A DNA stretch of 7,092 bases from Tannerella sp. GTDB lineage: Bacteria; Bacteroidota; Bacteroidia; Bacteroidales; Tannerellaceae. How positions within the stretch are numbered: the stretch's first letter is position 1; every line of letters begins with the position of its first letter. This document shows positions 1-6,866 of the stretch, piece by piece. The stretch is taken from positions 1 through 7,092 of the forward strand of contig JAIRLL010000230.1 of assembly GCA_031259505.1 (NCBI GenBank). Direction: 5' to 3'. The notes beneath the pieces are model-generated. The model did no database searches and had not been told where the DNA came from. It worked only from the letters and a program-made list of their open reading frames with translations. Position numbers and translations under genes: made by a program.

Positions 1-21
1 TATTTAATTTTAGGATTTTAC

Positions 22-37
22 GGGGCTGTCTCAAAAG
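22..37 (+). repeat. Possible insertion-sequence terminal repeat or remnant
   Basis: The 16-base string GGGGCTGTCTCAAAAG resembles terminal inverted repeats of transposons common in Bacteroidota and Firmicutes (the CTGTCTCAAAA type). No matching inverted copy (CTTTTGAGACAGCCCC) was seen elsewhere in the window and there is no transposase. It would therefore be a solo end, a remnant, or a dispersed intergenic repeat. The family assignment rests on memory of the motif only. Confidence 0.25.
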
Positions 38-103
38 CCCGGAATCACATCAACACTAAAAGCGGAATGACACAATCGGTATGCCCTGCCTTGCCTGAAA
101 CGG

Positions 104-150
104 CGAAGCAGTCCGGGACAGCGCGCAGACCCGGATTGCTTTCTGCTTCG
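104..150. other. Imperfect hairpin with two alternative pairings
   Basis: Bases 105-117 pair with 130-142 as a 13-bp stem containing two G-T wobbles around a 12-base loop. In an alternative fold, CGAAGCAG (104-111) pairs perfectly with CTGCTTCG (143-150) while TCCGGG (112-117) still pairs with CCCGGA (130-135). The segment TTGCTTT (136-142) then bulges out. No clear T-run follows on either strand, so a simple intrinsic terminator is not supported. It could be the end of an upstream transcript, a structured RNA or a palindromic repeat. Confidence 0.45.
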
Positions 151-230
151 TATCTCGCAGCTACCGGTGACAGTTTATTTATTTCCCATCCCTAAACTCA
201 GAGCGCAGATTTACAAGAAAAAACAGGGCT

Positions 231-261
231 CATGCACTTTTTGCAAAAAAAGTTGCGCATG
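231..261. promoter_or_regulatory. Dyad overlapping the serpin promoter
   Basis: Bases 231-235 (CATGC) pair with 257-261 (GCATG), and 236-242 (ACTTTTT) pair with 247-253 (AAAAAGT). The loop is four bases and three unpaired bases (254-256) lie on the right arm. The right arm covers the TTG at 253-255, the putative -33 element. It lies upstream of the predicted transcript start, so it would act as DNA, for example as an operator. The A/T-tract symmetry may partly be chance in such an A-rich region. Confidence 0.3.
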
Positions 262-283
262 TAAAAAAAAGACTTTATCTTTA
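252..283 (+). promoter_or_regulatory. Putative Bacteroides-type promoter of the serpin
   Basis: TATCTTTA (276-283) matches the Bacteroides -7 consensus TAnnTTTG except for its last base. GTTG (252-255) lies 20 bases upstream and matches three of four bases of the -33 TTTG box. The spacing is what the vegetative sigma factor of this phylum prefers. Transcription would start near 288-292, giving the serpin mRNA a leader of about 120 bases. The position ahead of a monocistronic gene supports the call. Confidence 0.5.
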
Positions 284-413
284 GCCCCGAATTGTGTTGG
301 GAACAGATTTATCAGAAAGCAATGACGCCAAACGCATCTTTAAACTTTTGCATCATAAAGAAGGTATGTATCAATGATAGAAATGTTTTAACGATCAACT
401 AAATTAAAAGAAA
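284..413 (+). other. Leader of the serpin mRNA
   Basis: This is the region between the predicted promoter and the serpin start codon. It is A/T-rich and ends in AAATTAAAAGAAA directly before the ATG, with no Shine-Dalgarno box, which is normal for Bacteroidota. A 26-codon open frame (322-402) lies inside it but has no other support. The 17-mer at 290-306 (AATTGTGTTGGGAACAG) recurs with two changes at 1709-1725, just after the gene. Confidence 0.4.
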
Positions 414-1685
414 ATGAAACGTAAACTGATTGCATTAGCAATGGTTGCAGGCGTATGTTTGACGGCCTGCAACAGCGAGACGCCGACGGAAATTTCCACG
501 GAACAATCCGGGACGAAAGAGCCGGAACCCGTCGCGACACTGAAACCGCGGGAAGACATCCCGCTCACCCGCGCCGAAGAAACCGTGGTGACGGGAAACA
601 ACGTCTTTGCCTTCAACCTGCTCAGGCAGGTGGCCGGCGAAGCGCAGGACGACAACCTGCTGCTCTCTCCCCTGAGCCTCAGCCTGGCGCTGGCCATGCT
701 CAACAACGGCGCAAACGGAGCGACGCAGGAAGAGATTCAAACCGCGCTGGGCTACGGCGACGTGACGCGGGATGATGTGAACGGATACTTCCGCAAGATA
801 ACGGACGCCCTGAAGGAATTAGACACGCATGTCCGGTTCGAGGACGCCAACTCGATCTGGATTGCGGACGGGCTTTCGGCGCTGGACGCATTTAAGGAAG
901 TGAATCAAACGTATTTCGACGCCGACGTGCTGGACTTTGACTCTTCCGACCGGGAAGGCACGGTAGAGCGAATCAACGGCTGGTGTTCGGAAAAGACGCA
1001 GGGACTGATTCCCGAACTGCTGGGCGCGATGGACAATTTGAGTGTGATGTATCTGCTGAATGCGCTGTATTTCAAGGGAAGCTGGACATTCCCGTTCGAC
1101 GAATCGCAGACGGAGAAAGCGCCTTTCCACAGTCTGAACGGCTCGACCGCAAGTCTTCCGACCATGAAGCAGACCGCGCTCCTGCAATACGCAAAGGCGG
1201 AAACGTTCGAACTGGTCGAGCTGCCCTACGGCAACGCGGCGTTCGACATGACGCTGCTGCTTCCGGCCGCAGACGTGTCCGTGGCTTCCGTCCTGGAAAC
1301 GCTGGACGCTGCCGCATGGGACAACGCGCTGTCCAAACTCCATCAGGAGTCAATCGACATCAGCCTGCCCCGTTTCAAGGTTGAATACGGACGGACGCTG
1401 AACGAAGATTTGAAAACGCTGGGCATGACGTCCATGTTTGAAGCCGCCGATTTTTCGCTGATTTCGCCTACCCCCCTGTTCGTATCTTTGGTTCTGCAAA
1501 AAACGGCTCTTGAGGTAAACGAGGAAGGCGCCGAAGGCGCTGCGGCAACGGTCATAAAAGCGGATTTAATGTTACCGGAACCGGTTCAACCTCATGTAAT
1601 GGCATTTAACCGCCCGTTCGTCTATTTCATCAAGGAAAAGAGTACGGGCAGTATTGTTTTTGCAGGGATCATACAAAATCTGTGA
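414..1685 (+). CDS. Serpin-family protease inhibitor, predicted lipoprotein
   Basis: Serpins trap serine or cysteine proteases: the target cleaves the reactive loop, which then inserts into a beta-sheet and locks the enzyme covalently. The 423-residue product starts with a lipoprotein signal peptide (basic MKRK, hydrophobic core, lipobox LTAC, lipidated Cys19). A Thr/Pro/Glu-rich linker of about 40 residues follows, then a full serpin domain from about residue 60. Visible landmarks are SPLSLSLALAML (85-96) followed by NNGANGAT, NALYFKGSW ending at Trp224, the hinge EEGAEGAAAT (370-379) and the C-terminal signature MAFNRPFVYFI (396-406). Small residues throughout the hinge indicate an inhibitory serpin. 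Counting from hinge Gly372 as P15 puts P1 at Met386 in ADLMLPEP, suggesting elastase-, chymotrypsin- or subtilisin-like targets. The only basic residue between the hinge and the Pro-rich segment is Lys382. The start is chosen because it gives the complete signal peptide. It is transcribed alone, with its own promoter and terminator. Miropin of Tannerella forsythia is a known relative by family. The family call is very secure; target specificity and surface exposure are inference. Confidence 0.95.
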   Translation: MKRKLIALAMVAGVCLTACNSETPTEISTEQSGTKEPEPVATLKPREDIPLTRAEETVVTGNNVFAFNLLRQVAGEAQDDNLLLSPLSLSLALAMLNNGANGATQEEIQTALGYGDVTRDDVNGYFRKITDALKELDTHVRFEDANSIWIADGLSALDAFKEVNQTYFDADVLDFDSSDREGTVERINGWCSEKTQGLIPELLGAMDNLSVMYLLNALYFKGSWTFPFDESQTEKAPFHSLNGSTASLPTMKQTALLQYAKAETFELVELPYGNAAFDMTLLLPAADVSVASVLETLDAAAWDNALSKLHQESIDISLPRFKVEYGRTLNEDLKTLGMTSMFEAADFSLISPTPLFVSLVLQKTALEVNEEGAEGAAATVIKADLMLPEPVQPHVMAFNRPFVYFIKEKSTGSIVFAGIIQNL

Positions 1686-1719
1686 TACAGATGCCGAAAC
1701 TTTGCCTTAATTCTGTTGG

Positions 1720-1752
1720 AAACAGGCGTCCGTCGGGCGCCTGTTTTTTTTT
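1720..1752 (+). terminator. Intrinsic terminator after the serpin gene
   Basis: AAACAGGCG (1720-1728) pairs perfectly with CGCCTGTTT (1738-1746). The stem can extend inward by a T-G and two C-G pairs (with 1735-1737) to a GTC triloop. A run of nine T residues (1744-1752) follows. It lies 34 bases after the serpin stop codon and is a textbook Rho-independent terminator that separates the serpin from the downstream operon. Confidence 0.92.
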
Positions 1753-1856
1753 CGGCACGTCTCCCTGCCACGTTGCACTTCTTCGCGGATGCGTGAGATT
1801 ATCCCGCTTATGTTTTTTCCATTGCCGGCGAATACTGTTCTTTCGATGAAAATATC
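1753..1856. other. Spacer between serpin terminator and operon promoter
   Basis: No gene was seen. A weaker second hairpin is possible: GCGGAT (1785-1790) with ATCCCGC (1801-1807), one C bulged, followed after five bases by six T residues (1813-1818). It could be a back-up terminator, but the gap before the T-run weakens the case. The rest is unremarkable. Confidence 0.45.
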
Positions 1857-1864
1857 TATCTTTG
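1857..1864 (+). promoter_or_regulatory. Putative -7 promoter element of the TCA operon
   Basis: TATCTTTG matches the Bacteroides -7 consensus TAnnTTTG exactly. No good TTTG box is found 19-21 bases upstream; the nearest candidate is ACTG at 1834-1837, a 2-of-4 match. The promoter may therefore be weak or need an activator. Predicted transcription starts near 1870, about 185 bases before the aconitase start codon. It is the only such box seen between the serpin terminator and the operon. Confidence 0.5.
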
Positions 1865-1869
1865 TAAAT

Positions 1870-2055
1870 ATTTAATGTGCGATTACTCTTTCGCAGCGTA
1901 AAGTCGACGGGAAATCAGCCGATTTACAGGTTTTCGCTTCGAGAATGAGATTTCGCAAAAGCGCACTGTTTCGACCGGATTCAACTCGGCAAACATATCC
2001 GGAAACAGGCCTGTGAGAGAGTGACAGCATTATTTAACGTACAAAATAATTATCT
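1870..2055 (+). other. Long 5' leader of the aconitase operon
   Basis: This is about 185 bases of non-coding transcript by inference from the promoter at 1857-1864. Visible structures are a stem of GTAAA-TCG (1898-1906, with G1903 bulged) against CGATTTAC (1920-1927) around a 13-base loop. There is also a small CGC/GCG hairpin near 1954-1963 and a perfect 10-bp palindrome ACAGGCCTGT (2005-2014). The last 30 bases are A/T-rich and lack a Shine-Dalgarno box. No known riboswitch class was recognised. Confidence 0.35.
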
Positions 2056-4305
2056 ATGGTTTACGACATCGAAACACTGAAAACGTTTTATTCGCAGTTT
2101 CCCGACAAAATCGACAGGATACGCAGCGTCGCCGGCCGCCCGCTGACCCTGGCGGAAAAGATTCTGTATGCGCATTTATATGACGCAAAGGATTTGAAGG
2201 CATACCGTCGTGGCGTCGACTACGTCAATTTCCGTCCCGACCGCGTAGCCATGCAGGATGCCACGGCGCAGATGGCGCTGCTGCAGTTCATGAACGCAGG
2301 AAGGGAAAAGTCGGCCGTCCCGGCAAGCGTGCACTGCGACCATCTCATCCTGGCCGACCTCGGCGCGGACGCCGACATCCTGACGGCAGAAGACGCCAAC
2401 CGCGAAGTATATGATTTCCTGAAAACCGCATCAAACAGGTTCGGCATCGGTTTCTGGAAGCCGGGCGCAGGCATCATCCATCAGGTCGTGCTCGAAAACT
2501 ACGCTTTTCCCGGCGGGATGATGATTGGCACGGATTCGCACACGCCCAATGCCGGCGGGCTGGGAATGATTGCCGTCGGCGTGGGCGGAGCCGATGCGGT
2601 GGACGTGATGAGCGGCATGGAATGGGAACTGAAGATACCGGAACTGATCGGCGTCAGGCTGACCGGACGGCTTAACGGCTGGGCTGCGCCGAAAGACGTC
2701 ATCCTCAAACTGGCCGGCATTCTCACCGTCAAAGGCGCCACGAACGCGATCATCGAATATTTCGGCGAAGGGACTTCGTCGCTCCCGGCCACCGGCAAGG
2801 CTACCATCTGCAACATGGGCGCCGAAGTGGGCGCCACCACGTCGATATTCCCTTTCGACTGTCATACGGCGGCGTACCTGCGACAGACAGGCCGGCAGGA
2901 CGTGGCCGCGTGGGCGGCAAACGTCGCCTCCTGCCTGCAGGCCGACAGTGAAGTGGTCGATAATCCCGAAAAATATTTCGACCGCATCATCGAAATCGAT
3001 CTTTCGACGCTGGAACCGTATATCAACGGCCCTTTCACGCCCGACGCCGCTACGCCGCTGTCCGAATTTGCCGCCAGAGTGAAAGCCGGCGGCTATCCGC
3101 AGCGGATGGAAGTGGGGCTGATCGGCTCGTGCACCAACTCGTCGTATCAGGATTTGAGCCGTGCGGCATCCGTCGCGCGGCAGGCGCTGCAAGACGGTAT
3201 TCCTGTCGCGGCCTCGCTGATTGTCAATCCCGGCTCGGAACAGATTCGCCATACCGCCGCCCGCGACGGCATCATCGACGATTTCGAGAAAATCGGCGGC
3301 GTGATCATGGCGAACGCCTGCGGCCCCTGCATCGGGCAGTGGAAACGCCATACCGACGACAATACGCGCAGGAATGCCATCGTCACGTCTTTCAACCGCA
3401 ATTTCGCCAAACGCGCCGATGGCAATCCCAATACACATGCATTCGTGGCGTCGCCCGAACTGACGGTTGCGCTGACGATTGCCGGAGATTTGTGTTTCAA
3501 TCCGCTGAAAGATACGCTGCAGACGGCGGACGGCCGCGAAGTGACGCTCCGGGCGCCGGAGGGAACGGATTTCCCGCCGGACGGCTTCGAAGTGAAAGAC
3601 AGCGGCTACGTCGCGCCGGACAGCAGCCGGACGGAGGTGCGGATCAATCCCGCGTCCGAACGGCTGCAACGGCTGCAACCGTTCCCGCCTCCCCGGCAGG
3701 GCGACCTTGTCGACATGCCGCTGCTGATCAAAACGCAGGGGAAGTGTACGACCGACCATATCTCTATGGCGGGGCCGTGGCTGCGTTTCCGCGGTCATCT
3801 CGAAAAGATCTCGGACAACATGCTGATGGGCGCGGTCAATGCGTTCAGCGGCGAAACCAACCGGGTATTGAATCAGTTGACGGGAGAGTATGATGCGGTT
3901 TCGGCCGTCGCCAGGCTGTACAGGGCGAAGGGTATCGCGTCGATTGTCGTTGCCGAAGACAACTACGGCGAAGGCTCGTCGCGCGAACATGCGGCGATGG
4001 AGCCGCGTTTCCTGAACGTCAAGGCAATTCTTGCGAAAAGCTTCGCCCGTATCCACGAAACGAACTTGAAGAAACAGGGTATGCTGGCGCTCACCTTCGC
4101 CGACAGGAACGACTACGACAGGGTCAGGGAAGATGATCGCATCACGATCGAAGGCATTGAGGATTTCAGGCCGGGCGAGCCGCTTGCCGTCGTCCTGCAT
4201 CATTCCGACGGGACGCGGGAGCGGTTCCCTGCCAGCCATTCGTTCAACGACCTGCAGATCGAGTGGTACCGGGCGGGCGGAGCGCTGAACTGTCTGAATA
4301 AATGA
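2056..4305 (+). CDS. acnA: Aconitate hydratase, mitochondrial type
   Basis: This enzyme isomerises citrate to isocitrate through cis-aconitate using a [4Fe-4S] cluster in the cytoplasm. The 749-residue length and sequence match the mitochondrial aconitase branch rather than the longer (about 890-residue) bacterial AcnA/IRP branch. The three cluster cysteines are visible: Cys359 in GSCTNSS, and Cys422 and Cys425 in [10 protein letters not shown]. Active-site segments include HCDH (93-96), DSHTPN (160-165) and the swivel-domain [10 protein letters not shown] with Ser641 and Arg643, followed by [14 protein letters not shown]. No expected residue is missing. The start is supported by the conserved N-terminus [12 protein letters not shown] and an A/T-rich leader. 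It is the first gene of the operon, 19 bases before isocitrate dehydrogenase. A related mitochondrial-like aconitase has been described in Bacteroides fragilis. The exposed cluster would make the enzyme oxygen-sensitive. Function is very secure; the symbol follows Bacteroides usage and is less certain. Confidence 0.97.
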   Translation: MVYDIETLKTFYSQFPDKIDRIRSVAGRPLTLAEKILYAHLYDAKDLKAYRRGVDYVNFRPDRVAMQDATAQMALLQFMNAGREKSAVPASVHCDHLILADLGADADILTAEDANREVYDFLKTASNRFGIGFWKPGAGIIHQVVLENYAFPGGMMIGTDSHTPNAGGLGMIAVGVGGADAVDVMSGMEWELKIPELIGVRLTGRLNGWAAPKDVILKLAGILTVKGATNAIIEYFGEGTSSLPATGKATICNMGAEVGATTSIFPFDCHTAAYLRQTGRQDVAAWAANVASCLQADSEVVDNPEKYFDRIIEIDLSTLEPYINGPFTPDAATPLSEFAARVKAGGYPQRMEVGLIGSCTNSSYQDLSRAASVARQALQDGIPVAASLIVNPGSEQIRHTAARDGIIDDFEKIGGVIMANACGPCIGQWKRHTDDNTRRNAIVTSFNRNFAKRADGNPNTHAFVASPELTVALTIAGDLCFNPLKDTLQTADGREVTLRAPEGTDFPPDGFEVKDSGYVAPDSSRTEVRINPASERLQRLQPFPPPRQGDLVDMPLLIKTQGKCTTDHISMAGPWLRFRGHLEKISDNMLMGAVNAFSGETNRVLNQLTGEYDAVSAVARLYRAKGIASIVVAEDNYGEGSSREHAAMEPRFLNVKAILAKSFARIHETNLKKQGMLALTFADRNDYDRVREDDRITIEGIEDFRPGEPLAVVLHHSDGTRERFPASHSFNDLQIEWYRAGGALNCLNK

Positions 4306-4324
4306 CTGAATTGTTGAATATTGT

Positions 4325-5509
4325 ATGAAAATAGAGAAAACGAAAACATCAACCCGCCTCTCCGTCCCCGACCGGGTGACGATTCCCTACATTGAGGGAG
4401 ACGGCGTAGGGGCGGAAATCATGCCGGTCGGCCAGGAGATCGTCGATGCGGCGGTGAAGAAAGCGTATGGCGGCAAGCGTTCGATCGAGTGGAAAGAGGC
4501 GCTGGCCGGCGAGAAGGCGTTCGAGCGGACGGGCAACTGGCTGCCCGAAGAGACGCTGGAAGCCTTTCGCGAATATCTCGTCGGCATCAAGGGGCCGCTG
4601 GCGACGCCCGTGGGCGAAGGCCGACGCTCGCTGAACGTGGCGCTGCGCCAGACGCTCGACCTGTATGTCTGCCTGCGGCCGGTACGCTGGTTCAAAGGCA
4701 TCGAGACGCCGGTCAAGGAGCCGCAGAAGGTCGACATGGTAATCTTTCGCGAGAACACGGAAGACATCTACGCCGGCATCGAGTGGCAGCAGGGCACGCC
4801 CGAAGCCGCGCGGTTCATGGAGTTCCTGACGGGCGAAATGGGCGTGACCAAAGTGCGTTTCCCGCAGACTTCGGCGTTCGGCGTCAAGCCGGTGTCGGTC
4901 GAGGGCAGCGAACGGTTGGTGCGTGCCGCCATCCGCTACGCGCTGGAGCACGGACTGCCGGGCGTGACGCTGGTGCACAAGGGCAACATCATGAAGTATA
5001 CCGAAGGCGGCTTCAAGCGCTGGGGATATGCGCTGGCCGAACGCGAGTTTGCGAAAGAAATAGCCGAAGGCAAAATCGTCGTCAACGACGTGATTGCCGA
5101 CGCCTTCCTGCAAAACACGCTGCTGACGCCCGAAAAGTATTCGGTCATCGCCACGCTGAACCTCAACGGCGACTACATCTCCGACCAGTTGGCGGCCATG
5201 GTAGGCGGCATCGGCATAGCGCCGGGCGCCAACATCAACTGCGACAGCGGACATGCCATCTTCGAAGCCACGCACGGGACGGCGCCCGACATCGCGGGAA
5301 AGGACATCGCCAATCCTTCATCGCTGATACTTTCGTCGGTGATGATGCTCGAATACCTGGGATGGAACGAAGCGGCCGCCCTGATCACCCGCGCAATGGA
5401 ACAGACGTTCGCGCGAGGCGAGGCGACGGGCGACCTGGCGCGTTTCATGCCGCACGGAAAAACGCTCGCCACACGGGCGTTTGGAAAAGTAATCACGGAA
5501 TCCATTTGA
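4325..5509 (+). CDS. icd: Isocitrate dehydrogenase, probably NAD+-dependent
   Basis: It oxidatively decarboxylates isocitrate to 2-oxoglutarate, normally as a cytoplasmic homodimer needing Mg2+ or Mn2+. The 394-residue protein aligns closely with E. coli Icd (416 residues). Substrate-binding residues are present: Ser102, Asn104, Arg108, Arg118, Arg142, Tyr149 and Lys219. The metal-site aspartates are Asp259, Asp283 and Asp287. The coenzyme site differs from E. coli: in [15 protein letters not shown] the positions equal to E. coli Lys344, Tyr345 and Val351 are Asp322, Ile323 and Ala329. These are the residues that define NAD+-specific prokaryotic enzymes. Tyr391 is replaced by Gly369, while Arg395 is kept as Arg373. 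Ser102 matches the E. coli regulatory phosphoserine (Ser113), but no kinase gene is nearby. The gene lies 19 bases after aconitase and 13 before citrate synthase, so it is almost surely co-transcribed. Family is certain; coenzyme choice is an inference from residues. Confidence 0.96.
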   Translation: MKIEKTKTSTRLSVPDRVTIPYIEGDGVGAEIMPVGQEIVDAAVKKAYGGKRSIEWKEALAGEKAFERTGNWLPEETLEAFREYLVGIKGPLATPVGEGRRSLNVALRQTLDLYVCLRPVRWFKGIETPVKEPQKVDMVIFRENTEDIYAGIEWQQGTPEAARFMEFLTGEMGVTKVRFPQTSAFGVKPVSVEGSERLVRAAIRYALEHGLPGVTLVHKGNIMKYTEGGFKRWGYALAEREFAKEIAEGKIVVNDVIADAFLQNTLLTPEKYSVIATLNLNGDYISDQLAAMVGGIGIAPGANINCDSGHAIFEATHGTAPDIAGKDIANPSSLILSSVMMLEYLGWNEAAALITRAMEQTFARGEATGDLARFMPHGKTLATRAFGKVITESI

Positions 5510-5522
5510 AAATTGATTTGTT

Positions 5523-6866
5523 ATGAAGAAAGAGTATTTGATTTACAAGTTGTCGGAGTCGGTAAAGACGACATGCCGGATCGACAACAATCTGTTTGCG
5601 AAGTATAACGTGAAGCGCGGACTTCGCAACGAAGACGGCTCGGGCGTACTGGTCGGGCTTACCCAGATCGGCAACGTCGTCGGCTACGAGAGAACGGACG
5701 GCGGGACGCTGAAAGCCATCCCCGGCAAACTGTATTATCGCGGCTACGACATCGAAGACATCGTGCATGGGCTGATTCGCGAGAAGCGTTTCGGGCTGGA
5801 AGAAGTAGCCTTCCTGATGCTTTCGGGGAAACTGCCCGACAGGGAAGAACTGGCCAATTTCCGCGAACTGCTCAACGACAACATGACGCTGGAGCAGAAA
5901 ACGAAGATGAACATCATCGACCTCGAAGGGCAAAACATCATGAACACCCTCGCGCGCTGCGTGCTGGAGATGTACAACTTCGACCCGAATCCCGACGACA
6001 CGTCGCCCGAAAACCTGATGCGCCAGTCCATACAGCTCATCTCGCGCTTCCCGGCCGTCGTCGCCTATGCATACAACATCTACCGCCACAGTACGCACGG
6101 GCGTTCGCTCCACATCCGCCATCCGAACGAGCTGCTGACGATTGCGGAGAATTTCCTCTACATGCTGAAGAAAAACTATACCCCGCTCGAAGCGCGCACG
6201 CTCGACCTGCTGCTCGTACTGCAGGCCGAACACGGAGGCGGCAACAACTCGACCTTTACCGTCCGCGTGACCAGTTCGAGCGGAACGGATACCTACTCGT
6301 CCATCGCCGCCGGCATAGGCTCGCTCAAAGGGCCGCTGCACGGCGGAGCCAACATCCAGGTGGTCGACATGTTCAACCATCTCAAAGAAAACATCGGAGA
6401 CTGGAAGAACGTCGAGGAAATCGACGCCTATTTCCTGCGGATACTGAACAGGGAAGTCTACAACAAGACTGGCCTTATCTACGGCATCGGACATGCGGTA
6501 TACACGATTTCCGACCCGAGGGCGATTCTCCTCAAGGAACTTGCGCGCGACCTGGCGAAGGAAAAAGGCCGGCAGGAAGAATTTGCCTTCCTCGAACTGC
6601 TCGAAGAACGCGCCATCGAATCGTTCTACCACTTCAAGGGAAGCAAAAAACGCGTCTCGTCGAACATCGACTTCTATTCGGGCTTCGTGTACGAGATGAT
6701 CGGACTTCCGCAGGAGATTTACACGCCGCTCTTCGCCATGGCGCGCATCATCGGATGGACGGCGCACCGCATCGAGGAACTGAACTTCAAAAGCAAACGC
6801 ATCATCCGTCCGGCTTACCGCAATATTCTGGATACGCAGGAGTATACGCCGATAGATGCGAGGTGA
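5523..6866 (+). CDS. gltA: Citrate synthase
   Basis: It condenses oxaloacetate and acetyl-CoA to citrate in the cytoplasm, the entry step of the pathway whose next two enzymes are encoded just upstream. The 447-residue product has the catalytic triad: His273 in GPLHGGAN, His324 in GIGHAVY and Asp383 in NIDFYSG. The oxaloacetate-binding arginines are Arg333 in SDPRA, Arg408 in ARIIGW and Arg429 in RIIRPAYR. The motif reads GHAVY where the E. coli type has GHRVY; this variant occurs in a family of somewhat longer synthases in anaerobes, so it is not a defect. The protein begins with about 60 residues ahead of the usual YRGYDIEDI core, starting MKKEYLIYKL. The ATG lies 13 bases after the dehydrogenase stop in an A/T-rich context without a Shine-Dalgarno box. 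It is the last recognisable operon gene. Function is secure; the symbol follows general usage. Confidence 0.96.
   Translation: MKKEYLIYKLSESVKTTCRIDNNLFAKYNVKRGLRNEDGSGVLVGLTQIGNVVGYERTDGGTLKAIPGKLYYRGYDIEDIVHGLIREKRFGLEEVAFLMLSGKLPDREELANFRELLNDNMTLEQKTKMNIIDLEGQNIMNTLARCVLEMYNFDPNPDDTSPENLMRQSIQLISRFPAVVAYAYNIYRHSTHGRSLHIRHPNELLTIAENFLYMLKKNYTPLEARTLDLLLVLQAEHGGGNNSTFTVRVTSSSGTDTYSSIAAGIGSLKGPLHGGANIQVVDMFNHLKENIGDWKNVEEIDAYFLRILNREVYNKTGLIYGIGHAVYTISDPRAILLKELARDLAKEKGRQEEFAFLELLEERAIESFYHFKGSKKRVSSNIDFYSGFVYEMIGLPQEIYTPLFAMARIIGWTAHRIEELNFKSKRIIRPAYRNILDTQEYTPIDAR

Larger units (their letters stand above)
1..251. other. Non-coding upstream region
   Basis: No gene could be supported in this stretch: there is no long open frame with recognisable protein content on either strand, and no tRNA or rRNA was recognised. 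It holds a possible insertion-sequence terminal repeat (22-37), a long imperfect hairpin (104-150) and the start of a dyad that overlaps the serpin promoter (231-261). The composition shifts from mixed in the first 170 bases to strongly A/T-rich with A-tracts from about 175 onward, as expected for a region just upstream of a promoter. Confidence 0.6.

Noticed and set aside
322..402. A 26-codon open frame in the serpin leader
   Set aside because: The encoded peptide has no recognisable feature, no good initiation context and no attenuator-like structure after it; short frames like this occur by chance.
1898..1927. Iron-responsive-element-like stem before aconitase
   Set aside because: A bulged stem upstream of aconitase invites this idea, but the bulge is G rather than C, the loop has 13 bases instead of the six-base CAGUGN type, and this aconitase branch is not the RNA-binding one.
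2431..4239. A very long open frame (602 codons) on the minus strand, opposite aconitase
   Set aside because: It lies entirely antisense to a gene with full family-level support, its translation is Arg/His/Asp-rich low-quality sequence with no recognisable motif, and such frames are expected where GC-rich codon use removes antisense stops.
4489..5526. A 345-codon frame overlapping isocitrate dehydrogenase on the + strand
   Set aside because: It is a frame-shifted reading of the dehydrogenase, Arg- and Gly-rich and without family motifs; the dehydrogenase frame is complete and conserved.
6492..6497. Citrate synthase possibly inactivated by Arg to Ala in GHRVY
   Set aside because: The GHAVY form is a normal variant in longer synthases of anaerobes, and the catalytic His273, His324 and Asp383 and the oxaloacetate arginines are all present.
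5493..6767. A 424-codon open frame on the minus strand opposite citrate synthase
   Set aside because: Same reasoning: antisense to a well-supported gene, no protein motif, and its composition mirrors the codon use of citrate synthase.
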